The position numbers and the translations under genes were made by a program. A DNA stretch of 64,000 bases, taken from positions 20,446 to 84,445 of the forward strand of contig JAAZVY010000002.1 of NCBI GenBank assembly GCA_018623195.1, given 5' to 3'. A model generated the notes under the pieces. The model was not told where the DNA came from, made no database searches, and saw only the letters and a list, made by a program, of their open reading frames with translations. Within the stretch, counting starts at the first letter, position 1. Every line of letters starts with the position of its first letter. The DNA comes from Flavobacteriaceae bacterium (GTDB lineage Bacteria > Bacteroidota > Bacteroidia > Flavobacteriales > Flavobacteriaceae). Shown piece by piece: positions 53,114 to 61,064 of this stretch.

Positions 53114-54334
53114 GCTGATCAGATAGTAAATCGAGAATCCTCCAAGAAAAATAATACCGCAATAACTGAGTACTCTCATCACTTTGGGAGGCTTAGCTTC
53201 GAAGTCATCTGCAAAAACTAGACGGTGATTCATGTAGCCGAGTATAGGGGCAAAGACAAAAGATGCAAAGGTGGCTATACTCACCAATTTTCCCATAGAG
53301 CTAGTAAACCCAATGATCACTGAAAGATTGGATAGTGATAACCCAATTACCGCTAGGTTGAAGTAACTTTTCTTTGTCCAATTTAATCGTTGGCTCATAT
53401 CCACTAAAACCCTAGCTAAGGCATCGTGTGCACTTAGACAGGTGCTGAACATCGCGGCTAATGCGGATATCGAAATTAGAACGCGGGCCCAGCTCCCTAA
53501 TTGTGCCGTAAATATCTCGGTAAGTTCTTTTGCAAAGACGACTCCACTTGCGCTTAGTGCGGTTCCTGTTCCGTAGAGCGTCATAAAACCTAGGAAGAAG
53601 AAAAATACGGCGAGCAATGCCGTGATGAAATAACCTAGATTAAACTCACGAAGGGTTTCCTTTAAGCTGGGCGGCTGCGTATGCTTCTTCAACTTTTCAA
53701 GATTCCAAAGACTCACCCAGCCAGAAGCTTCGACTGCTGTAGGCATCCATCCGATCAAACTAATTAGAAATAACAGTCCTGTTTGGTCAAAGATATCGGG
53801 AGCAATGAAATTTTCTGCGGTGGCTACTTTTCCTTTTCCTAGAGCTAAGAAAACGGTAGCTAACAGGGCGATAAAGAGAATGATAACTAGATACTTCAAC
53901 GATTTTTCGAGATAGGCGTATTTCCCTATGATAATCAGAAGACTGATTAGAATAAATAGAATCAAGGACATCGATTGCGTGCTTAGCCCGCTTCCTTGTC
54001 CGATGATATTTAATGTCATCCCTGCTGTTACCGAATAAAGGGCTGCCAAAATGGTAAAAGCACTAACTAGATTAACCCCAGCATAGATCCATAGATAAAA
54101 TTTGGAGGTTTTTGCATATCCTTCAGTTAGGGAATGCTCTTTAACCCTTGTATATCGTACACCAAATTCGAAAAAAGGGTATTTCAAAAGGTTGGCGAGT
54201 AAGATAGGAACGACCATTAACATTCCGTAAACGGCCCCAGCCTTTGTGGATAGCACTAGGTGCGAAGTACCAATTGCCATACTAGCAAAAAGCAGCCCGG
54301 GTCCAAGGCGGTTGAAAAATCGTTTAATATCCAT
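53105..54334 (-). CDS. Nramp-family transporter lacking the canonical metal motif
   Basis: This 409-residue protein has about eleven helices. The N-terminus GPGLLFASMAIGTSH aligns with the first Nramp helix, but the metal-binding DPGN is replaced by GTSH (22-25). In the sixth helix GWMPTAVEASGW takes the place of the canonical MPH element, so the His is missing. It therefore probably does not move Mn/Fe as bacterial MntH does. The substrate is open. It ends by overlapping fabD by 9 bases. Confidence 0.8.
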   Translation of the reverse strand: MDIKRFFNRLGPGLLFASMAIGTSHLVLSTKAGAVYGMLMVVPILLANLLKYPFFEFGVRYTRVKEHSLTEGYAKTSKFYLWIYAGVNLVSAFTILAALYSVTAGMTLNIIGQGSGLSTQSMSLILFILISLLIIIGKYAYLEKSLKYLVIILFIALLATVFLALGKGKVATAENFIAPDIFDQTGLLFLISLIGWMPTAVEASGWVSLWNLEKLKKHTQPPSLKETLREFNLGYFITALLAVFFFFLGFMTLYGTGTALSASGVVFAKELTEIFTAQLGSWARVLISISALAAMFSTCLSAHDALARVLVDMSQRLNWTKKSYFNLAVIGLSLSNLSVIIGFTSSMGKLVSIATFASFVFAPILGYMNHRLVFADDFEAKPPKVMRVLSYCGIIFLGGFSIYYLISLF

Positions 54335-54407
54335 ATCGAAAAGTGGTTAAATCTATTGAAAAATAGGGTTACTTCGTAGAGAAGTTTCATCGCATAGATC
54401 AACAGGT

Positions 54408-55415
54408 ATGAAAAAACTCTGGTTAGTACTGTTTTTGGTGGCAGTTTTAGACTTGCTCTTTTTAGGGTATGTCTTAGGTCCCAAGGTAGAAAGACCTTCT
54501 TTCGACAAGATCTTACCAGTAATCGATATACCCCTTGAAGAAATTGATGCCTACATCGCAGAGAAAGAAGCTAGTTTGCCGGTGAAAGAAGGAAACGAAT
54601 CTAGAATTATTTGGGCTGATTCTTCAAAAACAAAGACGCCAATTAGTGTTGTTTATTTGCATGGTTGGTCAGCTTCTGCCGTTGAGGGTGACCCGGTTCA
54701 TCGTCAAATTGCTCAGGATTTAGGAGCTAATTTATATTTGCCAAGGCTCGCCGAACACGGGCTTTCTAAAGAAGAGGCGCTTTTAGACATCACTGCTGAT
54801 GATTTGGTTGATTCGGCGAAGGAGGCCCTCAGTATCGCTCAGCTTATTGGGGATCGTGTAGTTATTGTGGCCACCTCTAATGGGGGCGCTCTAGCACTTT
54901 ATTTAGCAGAATCAGTACTTGACCTAGCAGCGCTTGTACTCTACTCTCCAAACATTGAGATTTATGATCCGACGGCGAAGCTTTTAGATGACCCATGGGG
55001 CCTTGAAATTGCTAAGAAGGTGAAAGGGAGTAACTATCACATAGCGAATATGCCTGATAGTAGAAAGCCTTATTGGTATCACAAATATCGATTAGAAAGT
55101 CTACCTCAATTGCAAGCCTTTGTTTCACGAGCTATGACCCCTATGAACTTTAAGACCGTGGATGAGCCTGTGTTTTTAGGTTACTACTATAAAAATGAAC
55201 AGGAGCAAGACAAGGTAGTTTCTGTACCTGCAATGCTTCGAATGTATGAGCAATTAGGTACCCTATCGAGTCAAAAGCGAAAGCAAGCTTTTCCAAAAGC
55301 AGGAGATCATATTTTGGCCAGTCCATTGGCATCAAATGATGTTGAGGGCGTGTATAGAGCGACCTATAACTTTTTAAAAGAAGTTGCTAATCTCGAGGTT
55401 GAGGCTCCTCATTAA
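54408..55415 (+). CDS. Membrane-anchored alpha/beta hydrolase
   Basis: This 335-residue protein has an N-terminal hydrophobic segment (about 3-24; no obvious cleavage site) and an alpha/beta hydrolase domain with VVYLHGWSASAVEGD (oxyanion region) and ATSNGGALALYLAE, where Ser is the likely nucleophile (SNGG instead of GxSxG). The late KAGDHILASPLASNDVEG supplies the His. It is probably an esterase or lysophospholipase facing the periplasm. The substrate is unknown. Confidence 0.8.
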   Translation: MKKLWLVLFLVAVLDLLFLGYVLGPKVERPSFDKILPVIDIPLEEIDAYIAEKEASLPVKEGNESRIIWADSSKTKTPISVVYLHGWSASAVEGDPVHRQIAQDLGANLYLPRLAEHGLSKEEALLDITADDLVDSAKEALSIAQLIGDRVVIVATSNGGALALYLAESVLDLAALVLYSPNIEIYDPTAKLLDDPWGLEIAKKVKGSNYHIANMPDSRKPYWYHKYRLESLPQLQAFVSRAMTPMNFKTVDEPVFLGYYYKNEQEQDKVVSVPAMLRMYEQLGTLSSQKRKQAFPKAGDHILASPLASNDVEGVYRATYNFLKEVANLEVEAPH

Positions 55416-55433
55416 ATCCTCAACTTGCTTTGT

Positions 55434-55471
55434 AATTGAAATAAGAAGCTTCATTTTATTTCAATTTTGTT
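55434..55471 (+). terminator. AT-rich terminator after the hydrolase gene
   Basis: AATTGAAATAA and TTATTTCAATT form a perfect 11-bp stem over an 11-base loop (itself containing GAAGCTTC), followed by TTGTT. It begins 18 bases after the stop. Confidence 0.55.
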
Positions 55472-55490
55472 AGCCATATCTGGGTTTTTT

Positions 55491-55502
55491 GTCAAAGTTG
55501 AC
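55491..55502 (+). promoter_or_regulatory. Palindrome in the ppc promoter region
   Basis: GTCAAAGTTGAC is a 12-base inverted repeat (GTCAA, AG, TTGAC). It lies between TTTG (55488-55491) and TACCCTTG (55513-55520), a near-match to the -7 box, so it would sit in the promoter spacer and could be an operator for ppc. Confidence 0.35.
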
Positions 55503-55540
55503 TATATTTTAGTACCCTTGCATCAATCAAAAATCACGAA

Positions 55541-58117
55541 ATGGCCAGAAGACCTCAAATTGAGCGCTTTAATGAAGTAGTTAAGTCTAAGTTTCAGATC
55601 TATAATAGTCTGTTCTTAACGCTTCCTTTCCCGAGTATTAAAAACACTGCTCTATTACTTCCACTTTTTGCAGAAACTTGTAAAGAAGGCTTTGCAGCTG
55701 GACTTAGTCCCAATCAAATTGTAACGAACTTTTTTGACACCTATTTGAAAGATATTGGAGAAAAGGATCGCAATGATTTACTCTTCTCCTTTATTAAATA
55801 CATCGAAAGACAGGTAGTACTTTTTGACGCTATTGAGGATGCGGGCTTCTCCTACGTGAACAATATGCATGGTAGAGGTACCCTTCGCTATATTAAAGAA
55901 GAGGCTCAGAACAATAACAAATATGAAGATCTTCTGGAGTATTTAGAGCGGTTTGCTGTTCGTGTAGTACTCACTGCTCACCCTACTCAGTTCTATCCGA
56001 ATAGTGTGTTAGGTATTATTCGATCACTTTCTGCCGCTGTTAAGCGCAATGATATTGATGATATTAAGCAATTACTCGATCAACTAGGTCTTACTCCATT
56101 TTATAATAAGGCAAAGCCCTCACCACTTGATGAAGCGAATGGGCTCATTTGGTATCTAGAGAATGTATTTTATCACTCTGCGGGATCGATCGTTAATTAC
56201 CTTAGAAAGAACTTCTTTGACAATAAAGTAATCAAACATCGTTTATTTGATTTCGGATTCTGGCCAGGGGGAGACCGCGATGGTAACCCGTTTGTGACCT
56301 CAGAGATTACCATGAAGACGGCTCAAACGCTTAGACATCATATCCAGCGTAATTATTACAGGGAGATTCGAGATTTAAAAACCCGATTGACCTTCAAGGG
56401 TATTCTAGAACGAGTTGAAGAGCTTGAGACAAGGATGTATCACACCTTGTTTTTTCCAGAGCTCCCATCCTTATCCCTAGAAGAATTAGAGACTGAATTA
56501 CAATCGATACATCTAGAAATCAAGGAGAAACACAGTGGGTTATACGAAGATCTTGTATTAGATCTTATTCAAAAAGTGAAACTGTTCGGATATCATTTCG
56601 CTAGCCTTGACCTACGTCAGGATTCTAGAATTCATGAGGCGGTGTTTGCGGAGATTATCAATCATCCAATGGCAACTGCTCACATTGAAAATCTGCCCTC
56701 TAAACCTTATGCTGAACTGAGTTTAGAAGAGAAATATCAAGTACTCATCAGTTTAAAAGGATCGGTATCGTCAAGTTGGTTTGATGCAGATTCAATCACT
56801 GCTCAGACGATTGATTCGATCTATGTAATGAAGCAAATTCAGGCTGAAAACGGAGAGCTTGGAGCGAATCGATACATCATCAGTAATTGCCAATCGCTAG
56901 AACATTTATTGCAACTTTATGCGCTTGTTCGTATGTGTGATTGGGAGCATCCGACGGTAGATTTTATTCCTCTTTTTGAAACTATTGATGATTTAAATGC
57001 GGCTCCTCAAATTATGAGTGAATTCTATTCAATTACGGAGTATGCCGCCCATTTAGAAACTAGAAGAAATAAGCAGACAATCATGTTAGGTTTCTCTGAC
57101 GGAACCAAAGATGGCGGATACCTTATGGCTAACTGGGGAATCTATAAGGCTAAGGAGGCACTTAGTAAGGTTTCTACAGAGAATGGTATATCAGTTGCCT
57201 TCTTTGATGGTAGAGGAGGTCCTCCTGCTCGCGGAGGGGGTCGCACTCACGAATTTTATGCTTCGATGAGTGAGGATATTCAGGCTGATGATATTCAACT
57301 AACCGTTCAAGGACAAACGATTAGCTCTAATTTCGGAACTTTAGAGTCTTCCCAATATAACCTCGAGCAATTACTTAGTTCAGGTATTAAAAATCAATTG
57401 ACTAATAAAGGCCAGAACAATTTAAGTGACTCTGATCGCGCCACTATTGAAGAATTGGCTGAATTAAGCTACCAGGCCTACCAAGCCTTCAAAGCGCACG
57501 ATAAATTCTTACCCTATCTACAAGAAATGACCACGCTACCTTATTATGCGAAGACAAATATTGGTAGTCGTCCCGCCAAGCGTGGAGGTAAAAAGGAGTT
57601 AGCTTTTGAGGATCTTCGCGCCATTCCATTTGTAGGTAGTTGGAGTCAGTTGAAACAAAATGTTCCCGGGTTCTTTGGAGTAGGAACGGCACTTCAAGCG
57701 TTCAAGGATAGCGGTAGATTCGATCATGTTCAATCACTATACAAGAGCAATGCTTACTTCAGAACACTGATTGCAAATTCTATGATGAGTCTTACAAAGT
57801 CCTTCTTTGATCTCACTTCCTATATGTCTGAAGATCCTGTCTATGGAGATTTCTGGAAGCTGATTCATCAGGAGTACCTCAAGTCTAAGGAATTACTTCT
57901 TGAGCTGACCGGTTTTGAACAGCTCATGCAAAATGAAAAGGCAGGTAAGGCTTCGATTGAAATCAGAGAAGGTATTGTTCAGCCCCTACTTACCATACAG
58001 CAGTATGCACTCAATAGAGTTAGTAAAACCACGAATAGCGATGAAAAGCAGCTTTTTGAGAAGATGGTTACTCGCTCGATGTTTGGTAATATTAACGCTA
58101 GTCGTAACTCGGCGTAA
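55541..58117 (+). CDS. ppc: Phosphoenolpyruvate carboxylase
   Basis: This 858-residue enzyme fixes bicarbonate onto PEP to give oxaloacetate. Catalytic motifs are TAHPTQ (about 145-150), GGDRDGNPF (about 243-251), LGFSDGTKDGGYLMANW and FFDGRGGPPARGGGRTHEF (about 552-570). The C-terminus reads NINASRNSA where classical enzymes end in MRNTG, a mild divergence. It replenishes the TCA cycle. With the malic enzyme in this window it forms a C3/C4 interconversion pair. Confidence 0.95.
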   Translation: MARRPQIERFNEVVKSKFQIYNSLFLTLPFPSIKNTALLLPLFAETCKEGFAAGLSPNQIVTNFFDTYLKDIGEKDRNDLLFSFIKYIERQVVLFDAIEDAGFSYVNNMHGRGTLRYIKEEAQNNNKYEDLLEYLERFAVRVVLTAHPTQFYPNSVLGIIRSLSAAVKRNDIDDIKQLLDQLGLTPFYNKAKPSPLDEANGLIWYLENVFYHSAGSIVNYLRKNFFDNKVIKHRLFDFGFWPGGDRDGNPFVTSEITMKTAQTLRHHIQRNYYREIRDLKTRLTFKGILERVEELETRMYHTLFFPELPSLSLEELETELQSIHLEIKEKHSGLYEDLVLDLIQKVKLFGYHFASLDLRQDSRIHEAVFAEIINHPMATAHIENLPSKPYAELSLEEKYQVLISLKGSVSSSWFDADSITAQTIDSIYVMKQIQAENGELGANRYIISNCQSLEHLLQLYALVRMCDWEHPTVDFIPLFETIDDLNAAPQIMSEFYSITEYAAHLETRRNKQTIMLGFSDGTKDGGYLMANWGIYKAKEALSKVSTENGISVAFFDGRGGPPARGGGRTHEFYASMSEDIQADDIQLTVQGQTISSNFGTLESSQYNLEQLLSSGIKNQLTNKGQNNLSDSDRATIEELAELSYQAYQAFKAHDKFLPYLQEMTTLPYYAKTNIGSRPAKRGGKKELAFEDLRAIPFVGSWSQLKQNVPGFFGVGTALQAFKDSGRFDHVQSLYKSNAYFRTLIANSMMSLTKSFFDLTSYMSEDPVYGDFWKLIHQEYLKSKELLLELTGFEQLMQNEKAGKASIEIREGIVQPLLTIQQYALNRVSKTTNSDEKQLFEKMVTRSMFGNINASRNSA

Positions 58118-58225
58118 GGGTCTTACACTCACCTGGTATTTTGTGATATTTTCAATTTCTTTTTAGAAAGAGTTGTTTATTCCAGATGCCCATCTCATAT
58201 TTGCAGCGTTCATTCACATGATGTA

Positions 58226-58328
58226 ATTGTTATCAAGAAAGGTGAAGGGAATAGACCCTATGAAGCCTTAGCAACCCTCGTTCTTCGAGAAGGTGCTAAA
58301 TTCTACCCCAATTGGGAGAGATAACGAT
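58226..58328 (+). promoter_or_regulatory. SAM-I (S-box) riboswitch
   Basis: P1 pairs ATTGTTATC (58226-58234) with GATAACGAT (58320-58328). Between them lie CAAGAAAGGTGAAGGGA, GACCCTATGAAGCC, TTAGCAACCC and AAGGTGCTAAATTC, the conserved core of the S-box in the right order. A hairpin AGCCA-CTT-TGGCT and a T-rich tract follow as a possible expression platform. CATATTTG (58196-58203) upstream is a near-match to the -7 box. It controls the methionine genes downstream. Confidence 0.9.
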
Positions 58329-58331
58329 GCT

Positions 58332-58360
58332 AAGCCACTTTGGCTACCCATCTTTTCTTT
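58332..58360 (+). terminator. Possible riboswitch expression-platform hairpin
   Basis: TAAGCCA, loop CTT and TGGCTA form a short stem (5-6 pairs) followed after a few bases by TCTTTTCTTTTT. This fits transcriptional control by the S-box, but the stem is short. Confidence 0.4.
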
Positions 58361-58407
58361 TTAGCAGTTGCCTCATTATTATTTAACCTAAAAAAAATTA
58401 CATCGTA

Positions 58408-59682
58408 ATGAGTGCACAACACCAATTCGCCACTAGCGCATTAACCGCAGGGCACAATCTCAATCAGCATGGTAAAACAGTAGCCGTGCCCATTTACCAA
58501 ACCACGGCTTATCGATTTGATTCTTCAGATCATGCTGCCGCATTATTCAATCTTAGTGAAGCAGGTAATATCTATACCCGCCTTACCAATCCTACCAATG
58601 CTATTCTAGAGGAACGTCTCGCGGCTCTTGAAGGAGGAATTGGAGCCGTAGTAACTGCTTCGGGAACCTCTGCCGTTGCAACAACCCTTCAGGTGTTATT
58701 GAAGCAGGGAGATCACATCGTAGCGTCAAACAGTGTCTATGGGGGTACGTATAATTTACTAGCGGTAACCTTGCCAAGATTAGGGATTACTACCACTTTT
58801 GTTGACCCATCAAAGATTCAAAACTTTGAAGATGCCGTAACAGAGAGTACGCGTGCGGTTTTTCTTGAATCGATTGGAAATCCAAAGTTGGATATCCTTG
58901 ACATCGAGGCCATCTCTTCGGTAGCCAAAAGACACCAAATTCCTCTAATAGTCGATAACACGGTTCCTACCCCTGCATTATTAAACCCAATAAAATACGG
59001 AGCGAATATTGTAATTCATTCTCTCACTAAGTATATCAATGGGAATGGTACTGCATTGGGTGGAGTGATCATTGACGCTGGAACCTTTGACTGGTCTAGT
59101 GGAAAATTTGATGAGTTTACTACTCCTTCACCCGGATACCACGGTCTAGTTTATCACGATGCTTTAGGAGCCGCAGCATTTATTACTAAGGTACGAATCG
59201 AAGGGCTAAGAGATTTCGGAGCAGCGCTGAGTCCGCTAAACGCATTTCAAATTATTCAAGGATTAGAAACCTTAGATATAAGAATCAAAAAACACAGCGA
59301 GAACGCCTTAGCACTTGCTGAATGGCTGGCTGCAAGACCCGAGGTGGAATGGGTAAATTATCCAGGTCACAAAAACTCTAGAGAGCAAATCTTAGCTGAG
59401 AAATACCTTCAAAAAGGAGCTAGTGGTTTACTTACCTTTGGATTAAAGGGAGGTTTCGAGGCAGCAAAAAAGGTAGCAGATGCGACGTTAATATTTAAAA
59501 TTGCAGCAAATTTTGGAGATTCGAAATCGATCATTGTGCATCCGGCTTCTACCACACACCAGCAGTTAACTGACAAGCAGCAAGAAACCACTGGGGTCAC
59601 ACCAGAGCTTATTCGCTTATCCGTTGGCCTAGAAGATCTTCAAGACCTAAAAACAGATTTAGAACAAGCCTTTCTAGCTTAA
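58408..59682 (+). CDS. metY: O-acetylhomoserine sulfhydrylase (Cys/Met metabolism PLP enzyme)
   Basis: This 424-residue PLP enzyme of the gamma-family has PIYQTTAYRFDSSDHAAALF, YTRLTNPTNAILEERLAALE, the PLP-binding Lys in HSLTKYINGNGT (K208) and VEWVNYPGHKNS. It matches the MetY/Met17 branch, which makes homocysteine from O-acetylhomoserine and sulfide. The SAM-I riboswitch upstream and the metX-like gene downstream agree with methionine synthesis. Confidence 0.94.
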   Translation: MSAQHQFATSALTAGHNLNQHGKTVAVPIYQTTAYRFDSSDHAAALFNLSEAGNIYTRLTNPTNAILEERLAALEGGIGAVVTASGTSAVATTLQVLLKQGDHIVASNSVYGGTYNLLAVTLPRLGITTTFVDPSKIQNFEDAVTESTRAVFLESIGNPKLDILDIEAISSVAKRHQIPLIVDNTVPTPALLNPIKYGANIVIHSLTKYINGNGTALGGVIIDAGTFDWSSGKFDEFTTPSPGYHGLVYHDALGAAAFITKVRIEGLRDFGAALSPLNAFQIIQGLETLDIRIKKHSENALALAEWLAARPEVEWVNYPGHKNSREQILAEKYLQKGASGLLTFGLKGGFEAAKKVADATLIFKIAANFGDSKSIIVHPASTTHQQLTDKQQETTGVTPELIRLSVGLEDLQDLKTDLEQAFLA

Positions 59683-59698
59683 GAAAGTATATTAGTGT

Positions 59699-60676
59699 AT
59701 GTTACGTTCGATTGAGATTAGTGATTTCGAAACTGTGAATAAAAGGGTTCTTGATCCTTTTCCACTGAGCTACGAAGTTTTCGGTAGGCCCTTAGGGTCA
59801 GCACCGCTAATTTTGGTCGGCCACGCGCTTACTGCCAACTCTAGTCTGACCGGAGACAAGGGTTGGTGGGAGCCCATCGTGGGTTCAGCTAAGGCTATTG
59901 ATACAGATCGTGCTACCGTACTTTGTTTTAATATACCCGGTAATGGGTATGACGGATTTTTCTTTGACGCAGATATTCAATTAACCGCAACCGACATCGC
60001 ACGTATTTTCATCACCGGTCTAGAAAGTTTATCGATTTCAGAAGTAGCCCTTTTTGTTGCTGGATCTGTCGGCGGTGGAATTGCCTGGAGTATGGTAGCG
60101 CAAAATCGCATTCATTTTAAGCGTTTTGTTCCTATCGCAACGGATTGGAAATCTACCGATTGGGTTATTGCCCATTGTCACATTCAAGAGCGTCTGTTAG
60201 AAGAAGAAACCGAATGGGGTCTAAAACTTGCTCGTCAACATGCCATGCTTACTTACCGAACGCCGCAATCCTTCGATTCGCGCTTTCAGCGCGAAAGAAA
60301 AAGCTCTAATTATGCGGTAGAATCTTGGCTTGACTATCACGGAGATGCCCTTACCTCTCGCTTTCATGCTAGAGCCTACCGACATCTGAATCAAATTCTA
60401 AGACAGATTGACGCCGTACCCGAAGATCACACCTTTGAATCTGTTTTTGCTCCAGTGAAAACAGAATTTTATGTGGTCAGCATTACCTCTGACTTACTTT
60501 TCATTCCTACAGAAGACGATAAAACCGTCAATTCACTTCGATCTCTAGGAAAACCTACCGATCACTTTAAAATTTACTCCCTTCATGGCCATGATGCCTT
60601 CCTTATCGAACACGATCAAGTGGCAGCAGTAATCAAGGGTATTTGGAGCCAAGCTAAGGAGTTGAGAGAGGCTTAA
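59699..60676 (+). CDS. Homoserine O-acetyltransferase-like alpha/beta hydrolase
   Basis: This 325-residue protein has the MetX-type fold: GHALTANSSLTGDKGWWEPI near the N-terminus, the nucleophile in AGSVGGGIAW, ARQHAMLTYRTPQSFDSRFQ in the cap region, and the acid/base pair in ITSDLLFIP and HGHDAFLIEHD. The nucleophile elbow reads GSVGG where classical MetX has GSMGG. It is shorter than typical MetX. It probably makes the substrate for MetY encoded 16 bases upstream under the same riboswitch. Confidence 0.85.
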   Translation: MLRSIEISDFETVNKRVLDPFPLSYEVFGRPLGSAPLILVGHALTANSSLTGDKGWWEPIVGSAKAIDTDRATVLCFNIPGNGYDGFFFDADIQLTATDIARIFITGLESLSISEVALFVAGSVGGGIAWSMVAQNRIHFKRFVPIATDWKSTDWVIAHCHIQERLLEEETEWGLKLARQHAMLTYRTPQSFDSRFQRERKSSNYAVESWLDYHGDALTSRFHARAYRHLNQILRQIDAVPEDHTFESVFAPVKTEFYVVSITSDLLFIPTEDDKTVNSLRSLGKPTDHFKIYSLHGHDAFLIEHDQVAAVIKGIWSQAKELREA

Positions 60677-60710
60677 CTATCGGCAAAAGGTTGGCAGAAA
60701 AGCTTTTGAA

Positions 60711-60748
60711 AACAAAAAACCCCTTGATAATCAGATGATTAAAAAGAG
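60711..60748 (-). terminator. Terminator after tRNA-Leu (minus strand)
   Basis: On the minus strand an imperfect hairpin (outer CCTCTT/AAGGGG, inner AATC/GATT) is followed by TTTTTTGTTTTC. Reading on the plus strand gives no T tract. Confidence 0.45.
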
Positions 60749-60754
60749 GCTTTG

Positions 60755-60839
60755 TACTCGAGGCGGGACTTGAACCCGCACGACCGCAATGGTCATTGGA
60801 TTTTAAGTCCAACGTGTCTACCAATTCCACCACTCGAGC
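60755..60839 (-). tRNA. tRNA-Leu (anticodon TAA)
   Basis: Minus-strand cloverleaf with acceptor GCTCGAG/CTCGAGT, a D arm with GGTGGAATTGGTAGACAC, and an anticodon stem TTGGA/TCCAA around CTTAAAA (anticodon TAA). A class II variable arm (TGACCATTGCGGTCG) and T arm GCGGGTTCAAGTCCCGC follow. CCA is not encoded; the next bases read CAA. Confidence 0.96.
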
Positions 60840-60865
60840 CTTCGTTAGACAAGTCTAACTGTTTC

Positions 60866-60891
60866 AAAAAAAAAGCTGCGATGTTCGCAGC
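60866..60891 (-). terminator. Terminator after tRNA-Gly (minus strand)
   Basis: GCTGCGA, loop TGT and TCGCAGC form a 7-bp stem (60875-60891). On the minus strand it is followed by nine Ts. It lies between the two tRNAs, so most tRNA-Gly transcripts should end before tRNA-Leu. Confidence 0.8.
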
Positions 60892-60897
60892 ATTTTG

Positions 60898-60970
60898 AGC
60901 GAAAAACGGGGTTCGAACCCGCGACCTCAACCTTGGCAAGGTTGCGCTCTACCAGCTGAGCTATTTTCGC
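60898..60970 (-). tRNA. tRNA-Gly (anticodon GCC)
   Basis: Minus-strand cloverleaf beginning GCGAAAATAGCTCAGCTGG, with anticodon stem CAACC/GGTTG around TTGCCAA (anticodon GCC), T arm GCGGGTTCGAACCCCGT and acceptor GCGAAAA/TTTTCGC with discriminator T. CCA is not encoded. Confidence 0.96.
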
Positions 60971-61064
60971 ATGATGTTAAGAACATATCCTAGAATATCT
61001 AGGGGATGCAAATTTAGAATATTTCTTCAAATTCAAAACATTCTCTTGTCAAAAAAAAGAGGTC

